NCBI RefSeq assembly: GCF_032118995.1
Contig: NC_092654.1
Span: forward strand, 1,674,001 to 1,738,000
DNA length: 64,000 nt
From: Asterias amurensis
Lineage: Eukaryota > Echinodermata > Asteroidea > Forcipulatida > Asteriidae
Direction of reading: 5' to 3'
Part shown: piece after piece, positions 20,774 through 33,900 of the stretch
Position numbering within the stretch: position 1 is the stretch's first letter
Layout: every line of letters begins with the position of its first letter
Position numbers and translations under genes: made by a program
Notes under the pieces: generated by a model
The model's input: only the letters and a program-made list of their open reading frames with translations
What the model was told of the DNA's origin: nothing
Databases searched by the model: none

Positions 20774-23700
20774 CCAAAACTGTTTAAAATTTACTCAGTC
20801 ACTTGAAATCCTAGACAAACGGGAAAAGACACACTGATATCCTTAAATCCATGTGTTGACTGTCGATCTATAGGAGGCTCTAAAGTTGATTATGATAACC
20901 TAGAACATCAGAGTCAATCGTGTAAAGTACCTTAATGTGCTTACTCACTCACTCAGTCGACCCAAGTTGTGCTTGAGTCAGGCACGATGTCCGACACACT
21001 ACACAACTCTATCCTGCATACAACTGATTAGCTCCTCCTTGTTGTTTACTCCCGCGTCTTCAATCAGGGTTATGAGCATGGTCTTGGTGGGTCTTCAGTG
21101 ACCGCGCATGCCGCTTAATGTAGCTACTATGTTATGTTCACTATAATTATAAAAATAACCTTTGTCTCATTTACTGTTTACTTTTCCTGCTAATTTAGAT
21201 CGACTCCTGAGGAGGCTCTTCCACCAGGAAGTATGGTGAGTAATGTTGTTTATCATTCCTTAATATAGTTCAGACATAAGCCCTTTTCACACTACACTAT
21301 TTCCCTGGGTTGCCCCCAGGGAATAACTGCCGGCCTTTCCACACTAGGGTCGCTGTACCCCCGGTCTTTCCCCTGTCACCGGGGTAACCGCTGCTAAAAT
21401 GTAGGATTCAAACTGCCTCTAGCTACCGGCCAATCTCGGTGGTCTAGTTGACTGCTCTAGAATTGCAAAGGTCATGGGTTCAAATCCCTTTCAAGTAGTG
21501 TGTGATTTTTTTCACAAGTACTGAGGATACAGTGCTAGCACACATCAGTGTATAAGGGTAAAACCAAAATTAAACATGTCAAATTGAATCCGATGTTTAA
21601 CTTTTGATCCTTGTAATATCCCCCATCCACTGTAGCTGAAGGATTTCATACGAACCTTGAAAGAAGACATCAAAGATGAAGCTGAACTTCTTCTCAAGGA
21701 GAAACATTTTGAAACAGCTGGCCACATCTTAACACAAGCAATTAATGCACAATTGTAAGTCGATTAACCTCAAAACTTTACAACTTTCCTTCCTCAACCC
21801 TTCCCCCTTCCCTGTGGCGTGTCATGGCCTTGCCCTTAACAGCACCAGACTCATGCTCTGGTGTGTCAAGGAGACACATTTTGAAACAGCCGACCTAACA
21901 CAAGCAATTAATGCACAATTGTAAGTCGATTAACCTCAAAACTTTACAACTTTCCTTCCTCAACCCTTCCCCCTTCCCTGTGGCGTGTCATGGCCTTGCC
22001 CTTAACAGCACCAGACTCATGCTCTGGTGTGTCAAGGAGACACATTTTGAAACAGCCGACCTAACACAAGCAATTAATGCACAATTGTAAGTCGATTAAC
22101 TTCAAAACTTCTTTTTCAACCTTCCCCCTTCCCTGTGGCGTGTCATGGCCTTGCCCTTAAGAGCACCAGACTCAAGCTCTGGTGTGTCAAGGAGACACAT
22201 TTTGAAACAGCCGACCACATCCTAACACAAGTAATTAATGCACATTTGTAAGTCCACTAGCTTCAAAACTTCACAACTTTCCTTCCTCCCCCCTTCCCTG
22301 TGGCCTGTCATGGCTTTGTGCTTAAGAGCACCAGACTAAAGCTCTGGTGTTTCTGATCAGCAGAGTGTGGGTTCAAATCCCAGTCGTGACACTTGTGTCC
22401 TTAAGCAAGACACCAAACTCAGTTACAGTATAGATGGAACAGCTACGTCCTGTCAGCACAACCAAACTCGCGAAAATATTTTATCTGATTGTTTGTTTGA
22501 CCTCCCATTCATTGCACATGGCTTTCATGGTCCTGGAGATTCGCAGTTAAATCTGATGTACATGTGCATACATATAAAGTCAATACCTGTCTTTACCCTT
22601 GGACCAGTCTAAGCCTAGAACACCAAACACTTCTCTGGATTTTTGTTTACAGGATCCTCTATCGGCAGGGATATGGCTTCTCGTCAACTCTGGACAAAAA
22701 GATATTCACCCTCCGAGCGGAATGTGCCAACATAATGGTAAGCCCTCCATATTTTCCTAGAGAGAAGGGACGGACTTATGTTTTCAGTAGCCTTCGTTTT
22801 TATTGAGATCAGAGCAAAACTTCTTTTTGTGTAAGTTGAATTTTGAAATAATTTTGAGTGTGGGATTCAACGGATGCTCTAAATCTAGTAAATCACTGGA
22901 TGTTGTTCCGGTCTTGAAAGAAAGGACAGACTTACATTTTCAGTAGCCCTTTGTTTTATTGAGACCTAAGCAAAACATTTTTTTTAAATGGATGTTGTTC
23001 TGGTGGTAAAAACAAAATTTCTACGGTAAAGGCAAATGAAGAGATGATCGGAAGCATTTTCAATGCAGTGCTTTTATGTTTTTCAATTGGCAGAAATACA
23101 AAATTTCTCAACCCCCAAAAAGTATTAAAATTATTTTTAGGCAAATATCTTCAGTTGGAGATATGAATTTGTTTCTATGTCTGTTTTGTTAGGCCTGAAT
23201 TTGTTAGGTAGTTGGTTCGAATCCACTCACTCGATGGCAATTCTGGGCCCAATTTCATAAAGCCTGTAAGCACCAAAATTTGCTTCTTCCTTATTAAAAA
23301 CAGGATTTCCAACAGGATTTCCAAACTGGCTGAACGCCAGTAACAAGCAATATGCAACAAATTTAAAATTTGGTTGGTAATCTTGTTTTTTATCAAGGAA
23401 GAAATTTCATGCTAAGCAAATTTTGTGTGCTTACAGGCTTTATGAAATTGGGCCCAGGTCCTGTGTGCCTTTATGAGTAGTAACCTAATAGGGTATGGAT
23501 CTGTAGGCAGAAGGATGTGTCAGGCCATCCAAATAGGCGGCTACAGTTACGCCTATGACTGTTGCTTAGTGTGTTGATAAAGAACATCCTATTCTTCACT
23601 GCATAATATTACGGAAATCTAGCCATAACCTTAGCTGTAGCCGCTATCTGGGACATGGCCTCAATCTCTAACGCTCTTTTTCTGTTGCTTTTTTGGGGTG

Positions 23701-26700
23701 ACACTTACTGATCATTTAATATTCTGCAAATGTATTCATTTATTTTAAATATTCATTTATGCAAATGTATTCTATTGTGTTAAGTCAACTGGTCCATGTG
23801 TGTTTATTTTGACAAGTCAAGATTGTTTGACTGTAAAAGAGTGCTGATTTTGAGCCCACAAAATTTGCTCTACTTATTTTAGCAAGTTTACAATTGACAA
23901 AAGACAAACAGGTTTGTTAAGTTTGTTCTTTAATGGGAAGGTGTATGTTTTGGTAATCACTCTTCAAATGAATGGCAGTAAAAGCCTACTGCAGCTTTCG
24001 AAAGTATAAAGCATTTAAAGGAACACGTTGCCTTGGATCGGTCGAGTTGGTCTTTGAAAAGCGTTTGTAACCGTTGTTATAAAATGCATTAGGTACATGT
24101 AGACAGATGTTGTAAAGTAGAATACAATGATCTACACAAATATGTCTCGAAAATGCTTGGTTTTCTTTTTACCTCGTCGACTAACACGGTCGGCCATTTA
24201 TGGGAGTTAATATTTTTTACTCCCATAAATGGCCGACCGTGTTAGTTCGCGACGTAAAAGGAAAAACGTGCAATTTTGAGTGATACTTCATTATATTCTA
24301 CTTTTAAAACATCTTTCTAACCATATGCATTTCATAACAAACGGTTTCAAATGCTTTTTATAGACCAACTCGTCCGATCCAAGGCAACGTGTTCCTTCAA
24401 AGTAATGGCTATAAGCTTTACGTTGACCTCTGGACTTTCGGTGATATCTCAAACACATCACAACCTTTTGACATGAAATTTGTACATATTAGTTTCATTG
24501 TATACACAATACATCTACATAGGTTAAAGACAATCAAGCGGTTTCAACAATAAAGGCATACCTTGCCTTTAAATATTTATGTTATGCCAGACATATACAA
24601 AATAGATTATAATCAAATAGTTGAACATTATTTTTTAATTCAAACATGATGGGATTTCATTAATTTAATGTGACTGACTGAATACTTAAAACACAATTAG
24701 AAGCAGTCTGAGGCCTGATACTTCTAGTCATAGGGTGCCCTTAATCAAAGAGAAAATGCCTTGGTGCCCTTGCCCTTTCAAAAATGAAGCACACAGGCGT
24801 GCACTCTAATGGTGATTCTGTCCTGAAAAAAGGAAAAAGTTAACTTGACATTTTTCATAGGTTTTTCAGTTGTGTGATTTCTCATGGTTTTTCCCCCCCC
24901 CAAAAAAAAAATCACCAAAAACTTCTTCTGCAGTTTTCTGTTTCTGGCGCTGCGCATAACCTTTAAAACCTCTTGAATTGTAATATCTAGGTCCAGATTA
25001 CTCATCAGAGGCCATTTTTCAGGAATTTTCACATTTGTAATGTAAAAAGGAAGTACACCTAGACGTGTTAGAACATGACCCTATTTGTCATACATACGTG
25101 TAACCACGCCTATGTGTACATACATTGACATTTTACTGATTCATGTAATTTATGTGTAATATGCACTGTACTATGTGTACGTACATGTATGTGTACATAC
25201 ATGTATGTGAGTGTAGTGTTCCTTGAACTACATACATTATGTACTGTGTCCCATGTAAGGTCGGGCACAAATTTTATGTGTACTCACTGGTTTGATCGTC
25301 TCCACTTGATTGCACTCAACAAGGCATAGTTTAAAACAAAATCCAAGTCCTTTCTTTGAACCTGATTTTTTTTACCCTGGCTTTGTAATGCAATTCAAAG
25401 GGACTTCCCCTAATGTGAAATCTCCCTGATTGCGACATCGCGCTGAAGTTCATTTCCAAACTCGAGGCATCTTGCAATCAAAGAATTTCTAAGAAACAAT
25501 GTCATTTGATGCGGTGGTGTCGGTTCAGTGCAGTCATGGGAAATCTTGTGGTAATTAATCTGTTTTAATTAAGTTTCTATTATTTATTATTGATGTATCA
25601 CTGTTTTTTACTTATAAAAATTGATTTAATAATCCTTTCTTTGTCTTAAAATCAATTTTCTTAGTGCACTTTTGCTAATTTTTATTATTTTATTTTGGAA
25701 GGTTAACATTGTTGTAAAAGAAAAAAATCAGGAATTTTTTGAAAACCATTCCTAAATGAGTCTATTCAAAATGTTTTTGTTGTTGTTTACAGGGATATCC
25801 AAAAGCCGCACTGGAGGACTGCGCTCATGGTAAGTCTGAATTATAACAATAAATAGTAATAATAATAATGACAACTTATAAAGCGGATGAGAGCACCAAA
25901 CTCAAGCTCTGGTGTTTCTGTTCAGCAGAGTATGGGTTCGGGAGTCGGGGCAGAGATTGTTCTTGTGATTGATTTAGCTTATTAGTAGCGTACATGTACT
26001 TCTAGAAACTATAAGGCTCCCCTGTGAGCCTTATAGGGGTCTCATATTTAGGGCCTCCTTAACGCTATACGTGTTTCAAACCAGCGTTGATGGGTGAAAG
26101 TTTTACGACCGTTAGCCTTATAGTTTCTAGAAGTATTATTAGCGCATATTTGTAGAACAGTCTGTATACCTCCCAGGGAGCTGAGATGGTTTAAGGAATG
26201 TATTAAAGGAACACGTTGCCTTGGATCGGTAGAGTTGGTCTTTGAAAAGCGGTTGTAGCCGTTTGTTATAAAATGCATATTGTTAGAAAGATGATTTAAA
26301 AGTAGAATACAATGATCCACACAAATAATTTGCCTTGAAATTGCGGGGCTTTCCTTTTACTTTGCGAACTAACACGGTGGGCCATTTATGGGAGTCAACA
26401 ATTTGACTCCCATAAATGGCCGACCGTGTTAGTCGACGAGGTAAAAGGAAAACCACGCAATTTCGAGTGATACTTGTGTGGATCATTATATTCTACTTTT
26501 AAAATATCTTTCTAATCATATGCATTTTATAAAAAACGGTTGCAAACGCTTTTCAAAGACCAACTCGACCGATCCAAGGCAACGTGTTCCTTTAAATGCC
26601 CCAATGAACAGGAGTACATGTTGGAGCACTTTGAGAAGCCATTCAGGTGTAAAAAGCGCGGTATAAAAAATGACTTTTAAACCTTTAAAAGGTACTACAA

Positions 26701-27748
26701 GAATGGGTCCCACACCTCAAATACATCAAAATCCTGTCTTGAAAAAATAACAAAAAGCACTTTGAGACGCCAGTAGATAAAGCACTGTATAAGAACTAGT
26801 TATTTATTCATCTACTCCGCGGTAGTAGCAAGACAGTTTTCTAAGAACAAACTGTACCTGGCAAGTATGTTGAAACAAGCTCTTAGCTATCCCTATGGGA
26901 TATTATGCTTGTCTTCTCAGGGGGCACTCCTTAAAAAAAAAAAAAGTAGGTTAACACATGGTGTTACCGCAAACCAAATATATTTATATTGATACCTCAC
27001 CATGTAATGCCCCAAATCCTATGTAGTTATTATTAATTATACCAAATGTCTATTGTCCATAACTTTTTTTTATCTTGCAGCGTTGGAGATAGATAACAAT
27101 TACGAAAGTGCCAACGTTGCACAAGTCGTTGCACAGTATGAGATTGCTCGCTTGGAGTGGGAAAAAAACAACAATATCGAATTTCTGATGGGATTCGAAA
27201 TAATTCTGTATAAGGAATACCCTGCCAAGGTAAGAATGGTCTCCTTTATTAGCTGCTAGGGCAGTAAACAAGAAACCAAAATTAACAAATTGTCTGCCCG
27301 GGGCTAAATGGTCATTATTGGAATTCGCTTGATTTTTTTATACAATTATTTTGGAGCCCTTTGTAAATGGGGTTTTCATTAGGTTTCCCCCCCCCCCATT
27401 GGGGTCCACCCCCACCCCCACATCTAAGATTAAGCATGTCTTCTCGTTCCCTATTCATCTTGGTATACGCCTCTCTTAGGATTTATGCATGAGTACGTCA
27501 CAATTCTAACCCAAAACGAGGCCATAGACGCAGCCACTGCAAGTGGTGGCAGACGTGCGCCTATAGCCTCATTTTGGGTAAGAATTATGATGTTGTGCAT
27601 GAATATTAAGAGAGGCGTAATAAATAACTATGTTGAAGACTCACTTATTCAAATCCACGTAGTTACCCCATTTTTGCATGATTGCAATGTTTATGTAAGT
27701 TTGTGTTTTGTTCTGTTGCCCTGGTTTTACTTATAGAAACGTAGTACA

Positions 27749-27781
<33 letters not shown>

Positions 27782-27991
27782 ACAAATAAATAAATAACAA
27801 AAATTAATTTGTGTCAACAGATTCTTGAGCTTCCCAAAGTCAAGACGATTATCGCTGAGCTGAACCAGCATCTGGACCCAATTAGAGCGTGCCCTCCACC
27901 CACAAACATCCCAAATGTCTCAGAGGACTCCTCAGCTGTTGCAGAAGAGTGGTTACCCGCCCACGTCAAAGCGTCAAAGAAAACAAATGCG
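20467..27991 (+). CDS. HELZ2: HELZ2 exons 1-7: helical N-terminal region
   Basis: Exons 20467-20558, 21199-21235, 21636-21754, 22653-22737, 25793-25829, 27081-27229 and 27821-27991 encode about 230 residues, largely helical: [22 protein letters not shown], then [35 protein letters not shown] and YPKAALEDC. The spacing of aromatic and Ala residues looks like TPR-type helical pairs (an A-x-x-Y-x-x-A feel), as known in the N-terminus of the related HELZ, but I cannot assign the family surely. Exons are tiny and introns large and repeat-filled. Confidence 0.78.
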
Positions 27992-30900
27992 GTGAGACTC
28001 AAAAATGATTAGTTAGAAGTTCAGGGCCGAGCGGATAAGAGCACCGAATTCAAGCTCTGCTGCTTCTGTTCAGCAGAGTGTGGGTTCGAATCCCGGTCGT
28101 GACACTTGTGTCCCTTAGCAAGACACCCGGGGGGGGGGGGGGGGTTAATGTGAACCTGTGAGGGCAGAGATGGTTATTGTGATTCGTTTAGCCGGGTAGC
28201 GCATATTAATGTTGCACAGGTTGTATACTCCCTGGGAGCTGAGGCGGTTTAAGGAATGAATAAAGTTATGTCCACTCTGGAAGAATAATCATATCTCTCC
28301 ACTCCTCCAACATTTGATCTTTGGCTTACACATACTCTCCTTTTCATGTTCGATTTCAGAAAGGCAAATCCAACAATAAGAGTAAGAAGAAGAAAAAAAG
28401 CAAAGTTGTCGTTGAAGCCGATTTCTCGGATACATCTTCATGCGTTTCAGTCGCTGATAGTGGTGAGTGTGTTATCTTGGTTCTCCGTGGAGCATCGCGG
28501 CTGCGGCTGTGTGCCGATGTCACAGGAGATTCTGTCCCTCGGCGACGCATCCCTAATATGGCGAACTTATGTTCAAACTGTTTATAATAGATGTTAAATT
28601 TGCGTCAAGGATAAAGAGTAATATGTTTTTAATCTATTTTTTGAAAACCCATACACTAGATGACTAGACTTTTGTGGGTTTCAAACATGGTTTTCAGTAA
28701 ATGCTGTTTTGGGGTTTTGTGGGAAAAAAGTTTGTTTTGTCATGTGAAACTGATCCGTTAAATAAAATTTAAAAGTTCATGCAAAACAAGTTTTTTTGCC
28801 CAGAAATTGTTACTACCTTAAATGTCATGTTGTTTGCACATTCAGTGACTGGTCTCCAGCCTTTTAATTTTGTTCTGAATGATTTCATTTGATCAGTAGT
28901 TTCATCTGCGAGCAACTCGCCCAAACAACAGAACCCTGCTCAACCTGGTGTCAATCCCACTAAGGTAAGACCATAGAGCAAAGCACCAGACTAACCTTGT
29001 AGATTTATATAAAAAACGTTTCTGGCAAGATGTTTTGTTTTAACGCTTATTATAAAGTGTGGACCCGAGAACGAAAGAAGTTCGCATGATGATGTAGGGA
29101 CTTAAACACTCTGGGACTTACACACGTGCACACTGTGTTCAAGAATAGAATTTTCGTTAAAGGGGCACGATGCCTTGGATCAGGCGAGTTGGTCTATGAA
29201 AAGAGTTTGAAAACAGTTTGGTATAAAATTGCACGGTTTTCCTTATATGCCGTGAACTAACACGGCATGCCTTTTTGCGAAGTCAATTTTTTTATTCCAC
29301 AAAATGGCCGACCAAGTTAGTTCGCAAAATGAAAAGGAAAACCACGCAATTTCGAGGCATATTTGTGTGGATCATTGTACTCTACTTTTGAAACATCTTT
29401 CTAACCACATGCATTTCATGACAAACGTTTTCAAACACACTTTTCATAAACCAACTGGCCTGATCCACGGCAAAAGTGTCCCTTAAAGTGTACATAACAC
29501 AAGAATGTCCACACGGTGACAAATTATCAAGAACCAGGCCTCGTTGGGTTTAAACCACTAGTTGAAAACCTCTTCACCACACATTGATTCCCTTAGTATT
29601 ATACCTATGTCAATCATGAGTAAACAAGATGAGCCATTACAAAATGTTTACCAACCAAAAAAGCTACGGTATAAATGCAAGAAATTAATAATGGCCTGAC
29701 GTTCGACCCTAGCAGATTCTTTCTTGAAAGCCAAATGACAACACGGCATGAAAAGGTATCCAAGTGCAACATTAGTCCAATAATTTTTCAATTATTTTAT
29801 CATTTTTGTCCCTAGGCGTACAATGCAGCTTCAAAGTCGTCTAAATACGGTCTGGATGATTTCGGTCCAATACCTTTGCCTACCATGGCCAATGGTAAGT
29901 GTATTCAACTGTTTCAGAACCTCCATGCTCCAGCCAAGTAGGAATTTTGTTTTCTGTCCTGGGCCCAATTTCATAAAGCCTGTAAGCACAAAAACTTGCT
30001 TGGCACAATTTTTTTTCCGCTAATCAAAAATAAGTTACCGGCCAGAATACCATACAGTTACCATTGCTGCGACTGGAACCTGGTCATTTCTTGCTTAGCC
30101 AAGAAATTTGCTTAGCAGAATATTCTGCTTGACAGCTTCATGAAAATGGGCCCTGTACACGGATACAGCGTCCTAGACAGTAAGAGTCTGGCACGATCAA
30201 AAAAACATTTTTGTAGCTCACGTTTTTTTTACCCCTTCAAAGAAGCTACTAAATTGACTATATTGACATCCTAAAGCTGGATAGATTTTATGGTGCCAGG
30301 GTTTTGATATTAGATGTTCTTCTTAAGTCTGTTTTGGGAGGGGGGGGGTCGAAGTATTGCGACAAAGATGCGTACCTTCACTTGTAAACAGAAAAGATAA
30401 AATAGTTTTGTGTGATGTAGGTGCGATCCCCAAAGTGCCATCAAGCAGCCAGAGGCCCAGAGCTTCCTCATCTACATCCACCCAGAGCAGCCAAGGGGCG
30501 ACTAACACTGGGGCAACTGCTGCTGGGGCAGCTAGCTTCGCAACTGCGAACTCCAACAACCAAGACAACTCGCTGTACTGCGACGTCTGTAAGGTTGTTT
30601 TGAATGCGGAGAAACAACTGCTTCAGCATCTTGGAGGATCGAAGCACATCGCTAAGCAGGCAGAGTACATGAGGAACCAGCAGAGTGGCTTGGCAGCGGG
30701 GAAACCTGCCGAGAATTCTGCAAACTGTAAATATCTCAACTAAATTAATGGACCTTTATCACAAACTAAACCCAGATTATATGGGTTAGCCAAGTACGGT
30801 TCTTGTCTAAATTAATATTAGAATATTTAAATTTTGCAGTGAATTTGCCCAAAAATTGCAATTGGATAGTGAATATTCTTTCAGTCGTCCATCGACCTCT

Positions 30901-33900
30901 CCAAACCAATATCTTACGAATATATTAGGAATGCTTACCAACGCTTGCCAATGTCTTATGAATAGCTAACGAACGTTGCCAACGCTTACGCATGCTTTAC
31001 CAACGTTACCAATGTCCGCCTTCACAACATTCGCTTAAATTTAGAAAGCGCTTCCTAAATTGACCGACCTTTGTAAGGAGGTGGAGAATGACTTGTGAGC
31101 GTTCCAAATTTTTTACCAATGCTTACAAAGACATGGTGAATGTTCCGAGGTTTGAGCGACTATCAAATATTTCCATTTGTAAGCATGTTTGCTAGCGTAT
31201 TCGCTATAGTGTGAGATCAGCATAAGTGTGAAACTCAAAAATATAGTTCTAGTTTCTACTTATTTGCATTCCGTTTGTTACAGTTCAGCAACCCAAGTTG
31301 GCGTTGAGGACATCCAACCGGTTCGATACCTTAGCTTCTGGAGCAAATCTGAGCCCAAGCCCCTCCGTACAGAACTCCACGCAGTCCCCGCTGGCAGCAG
31401 CAGCAGCAGGAGGCTCGAAGCATATCGCTAAGCAGGCAGAGTACATGAGGAACCAGCAGAGTGGCCTGGCAACAGGAAAATCTGCCGAGAATTCTGAAAA
31501 CTGTAAATATCTCAATCAAATCTGTTGACCTTTAAATTTGTTGACCTTTAGGGATCTCTTTAGGCTGTTAAAAGTAAACCTGAACTGTGCAAAGCGATAG
31601 CTTGTGAGTGCGAAGGTTGCATGCAATTTTGTTTAAGGTTTTAAAAGCCTTACATGTACACTACTATCTGGGGGTTCTACATGGCTTTATCTTCATGTTA
31701 TGAATTTGTGATGAAAAATATGTATTTATTTATTTACTTGCCAAAAATAGTTAAAGGCCTCACAATTCGACCCTAGCAAAGAAATTTCCCTTAATCCATA
31801 CCACAGAAAATAGTACCCAAAATAACTCTCTAAATTTTGCAGAAACAAAAATCACAAACAATATGATGGCTGGTTATCATTGTCAGCCTTTATGAAACTT
31901 GACCCAGTGCTAAATATTGAACTCAGAAATATAATTCTAGTCTATAGTGAGCTAATATGCATTCCGTTTGTTACACAGTTCAGCAACCCAAGTTGGCATT
32001 GCGGACATCCAACCGGTTCGATACCTTAGCTTCTGGAGCAAATCTGAGCCCAAGCCCCAACGTGCAGAACTCCACGCAGTCGCCGCTGGGTGCAGCAGCA
32101 GCAGCACCAGGAGCAACCGCTGCAGCAGCTACGTCAAACAGGTCCAACGGCAGGGCTGTCCAGAACACTCAAGTTGAATCTGCCAGTGTCGGACCACCTG
32201 CGCCGAGGCTTTCGTATGACAGTCTGGATTGGCTGAAGAGATTTACCTTCAGGTAGGTTGACTTTCATGGAATGTGGTGAGCATGATTTCGTTTTTTGTT
32301 AAATTTTACAACAAAAAAGTTTTGACTGCAAGTCACCAGACACACAAGACCTGAAGGCCACTTCAAGGTGTGGGTAACAATTTATTTTTTCCAGGGGCCG
32401 TTGCCACCTACTCCTGGGGCTGAAACAGGGTTACCCCCTTTGCAGTCCATACGGATGTAGGCTTGGGTATCACCCATCAGAAGCCTGCCTGGTAGAGCAG
32501 AAAGCACTACCTCACCAACTGTTTATGAAGCAATTATGGTTAAATATCTTGCTCAAGGACACAAGTGTTATGACCAGGACTCGAACCGACGCTCTGCTGA
32601 TCAAACACCAGAGCTTGAATCCGCCACAGAGCTTTCAAAAAGTCTGCCAAAGTTTCTGAACATTTTGGCTCTAAAAGACCATCGGTTCTTTTCAGAACCA
32701 ACACTACTCAGGAGACATTTTCACTTGGTGTTATTGCAAACCTCACTGAGTCACGTAAACTTTTTTATGTTTGATCAAAATTCATTTTTCTCTGTCTGTG
32801 TTATTTACAGACTTGCGTGTGAAAAGTGTTACGTCACCGATGCCAGCAAATATGGGTATGAGCGTCATATGTACCGACCAGACATAAAACATTTGTGTTT
32901 TGGGGGTTGGCTTGTATGCAAGCTTGGTAGTGTGTCCACACCAAAGATTGAGGTCAGTACGTTGGTCAGTTCAGTAAGATTGTGTTTGTTTGTTTGTTTG
33001 TTTGTTTGTTTGTTTAGATGATCCTCTCATTAAGGGCACTCTGAAAACTCCCACAATGGGATATAAACACCCAGCTGGCAACAGCCAATCTCTCTCATAC
33101 GAACATTGGTTTAGCGTCTTGATTATGAATTGCACAAGTCAAGAAATTTTGATTCAGTAACTAGCGGCAATACTGATTCAGATCAATGTGAAATCAGCGG
33201 TAAGCTTGGTAGGATTCAAACCCACAACCTTGTAATTGCAAGTCCTGCAGTCTAACCACTTGACCTAGTGACTGACTCCCAACTTCAACAAACATGCTTC
33301 ATGCAACAATGTCGTGTCTAAGTGTCCATTGACTTAGTGGGTACATCAGGGTTGTTTAAAGTGAGATGTGTTGTTGATACTCTAAAACTTACTCTCACAT
33401 AAGAAACGGACTGGCTTGCGGGGCATTTAAGTTTACCAAACACAACTTTTTAGCTAGTTAACAAACTGTCTTTTGTTTTTAAAAAATTAAGGTATGGGGG
33501 AGAATTAGGCCTCGAACCAAGCCGGACTTCAATGGAATTTACACCCTGTGCAAACAATTTGAAAGTGGCATCGCCTGTAAGATCGGCGAGGATTCCTGTT
33601 GGTACTGCCACAGCAAGGAGGAGATATTCGTCTGGAAAGCCGATCGAGAGGGTAAATTCAACGGGAAAGAGATCGTTGCGTATCTGCGCCACACACAGGG
33701 CATCGGCGTGTCACGGCCGCGAGAGGTCCCACCTAAACAGTCCTTAATGAACGACGGGGAAGGGTTTAAGCTGGTGACGAAAACCAAGTCAGCGCCGAGT
33801 CTCAAACCTGGAGGTGTCCCGAGTAATGATGTAATGAGCATTAGCCAAAGAACAACCAAGACCACTACCTATCAGGAACCGGCTATTACGAAGCAACAAC

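Larger units (their letters stand above)
22738..25792. other. HELZ2 intron 4, repeat-filled
   Basis: Holds a palindromic MITE ending in GGGCCCAATTTCATAAAGCC at 23247-23458, a full TTAA-type MITE at 24015-24401, and a TGTA/CATA-rich low-complexity stretch at about 25070-25250. No coding exon is seen; the joining phases of exons 4 and 5 need none. Confidence 0.6.
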
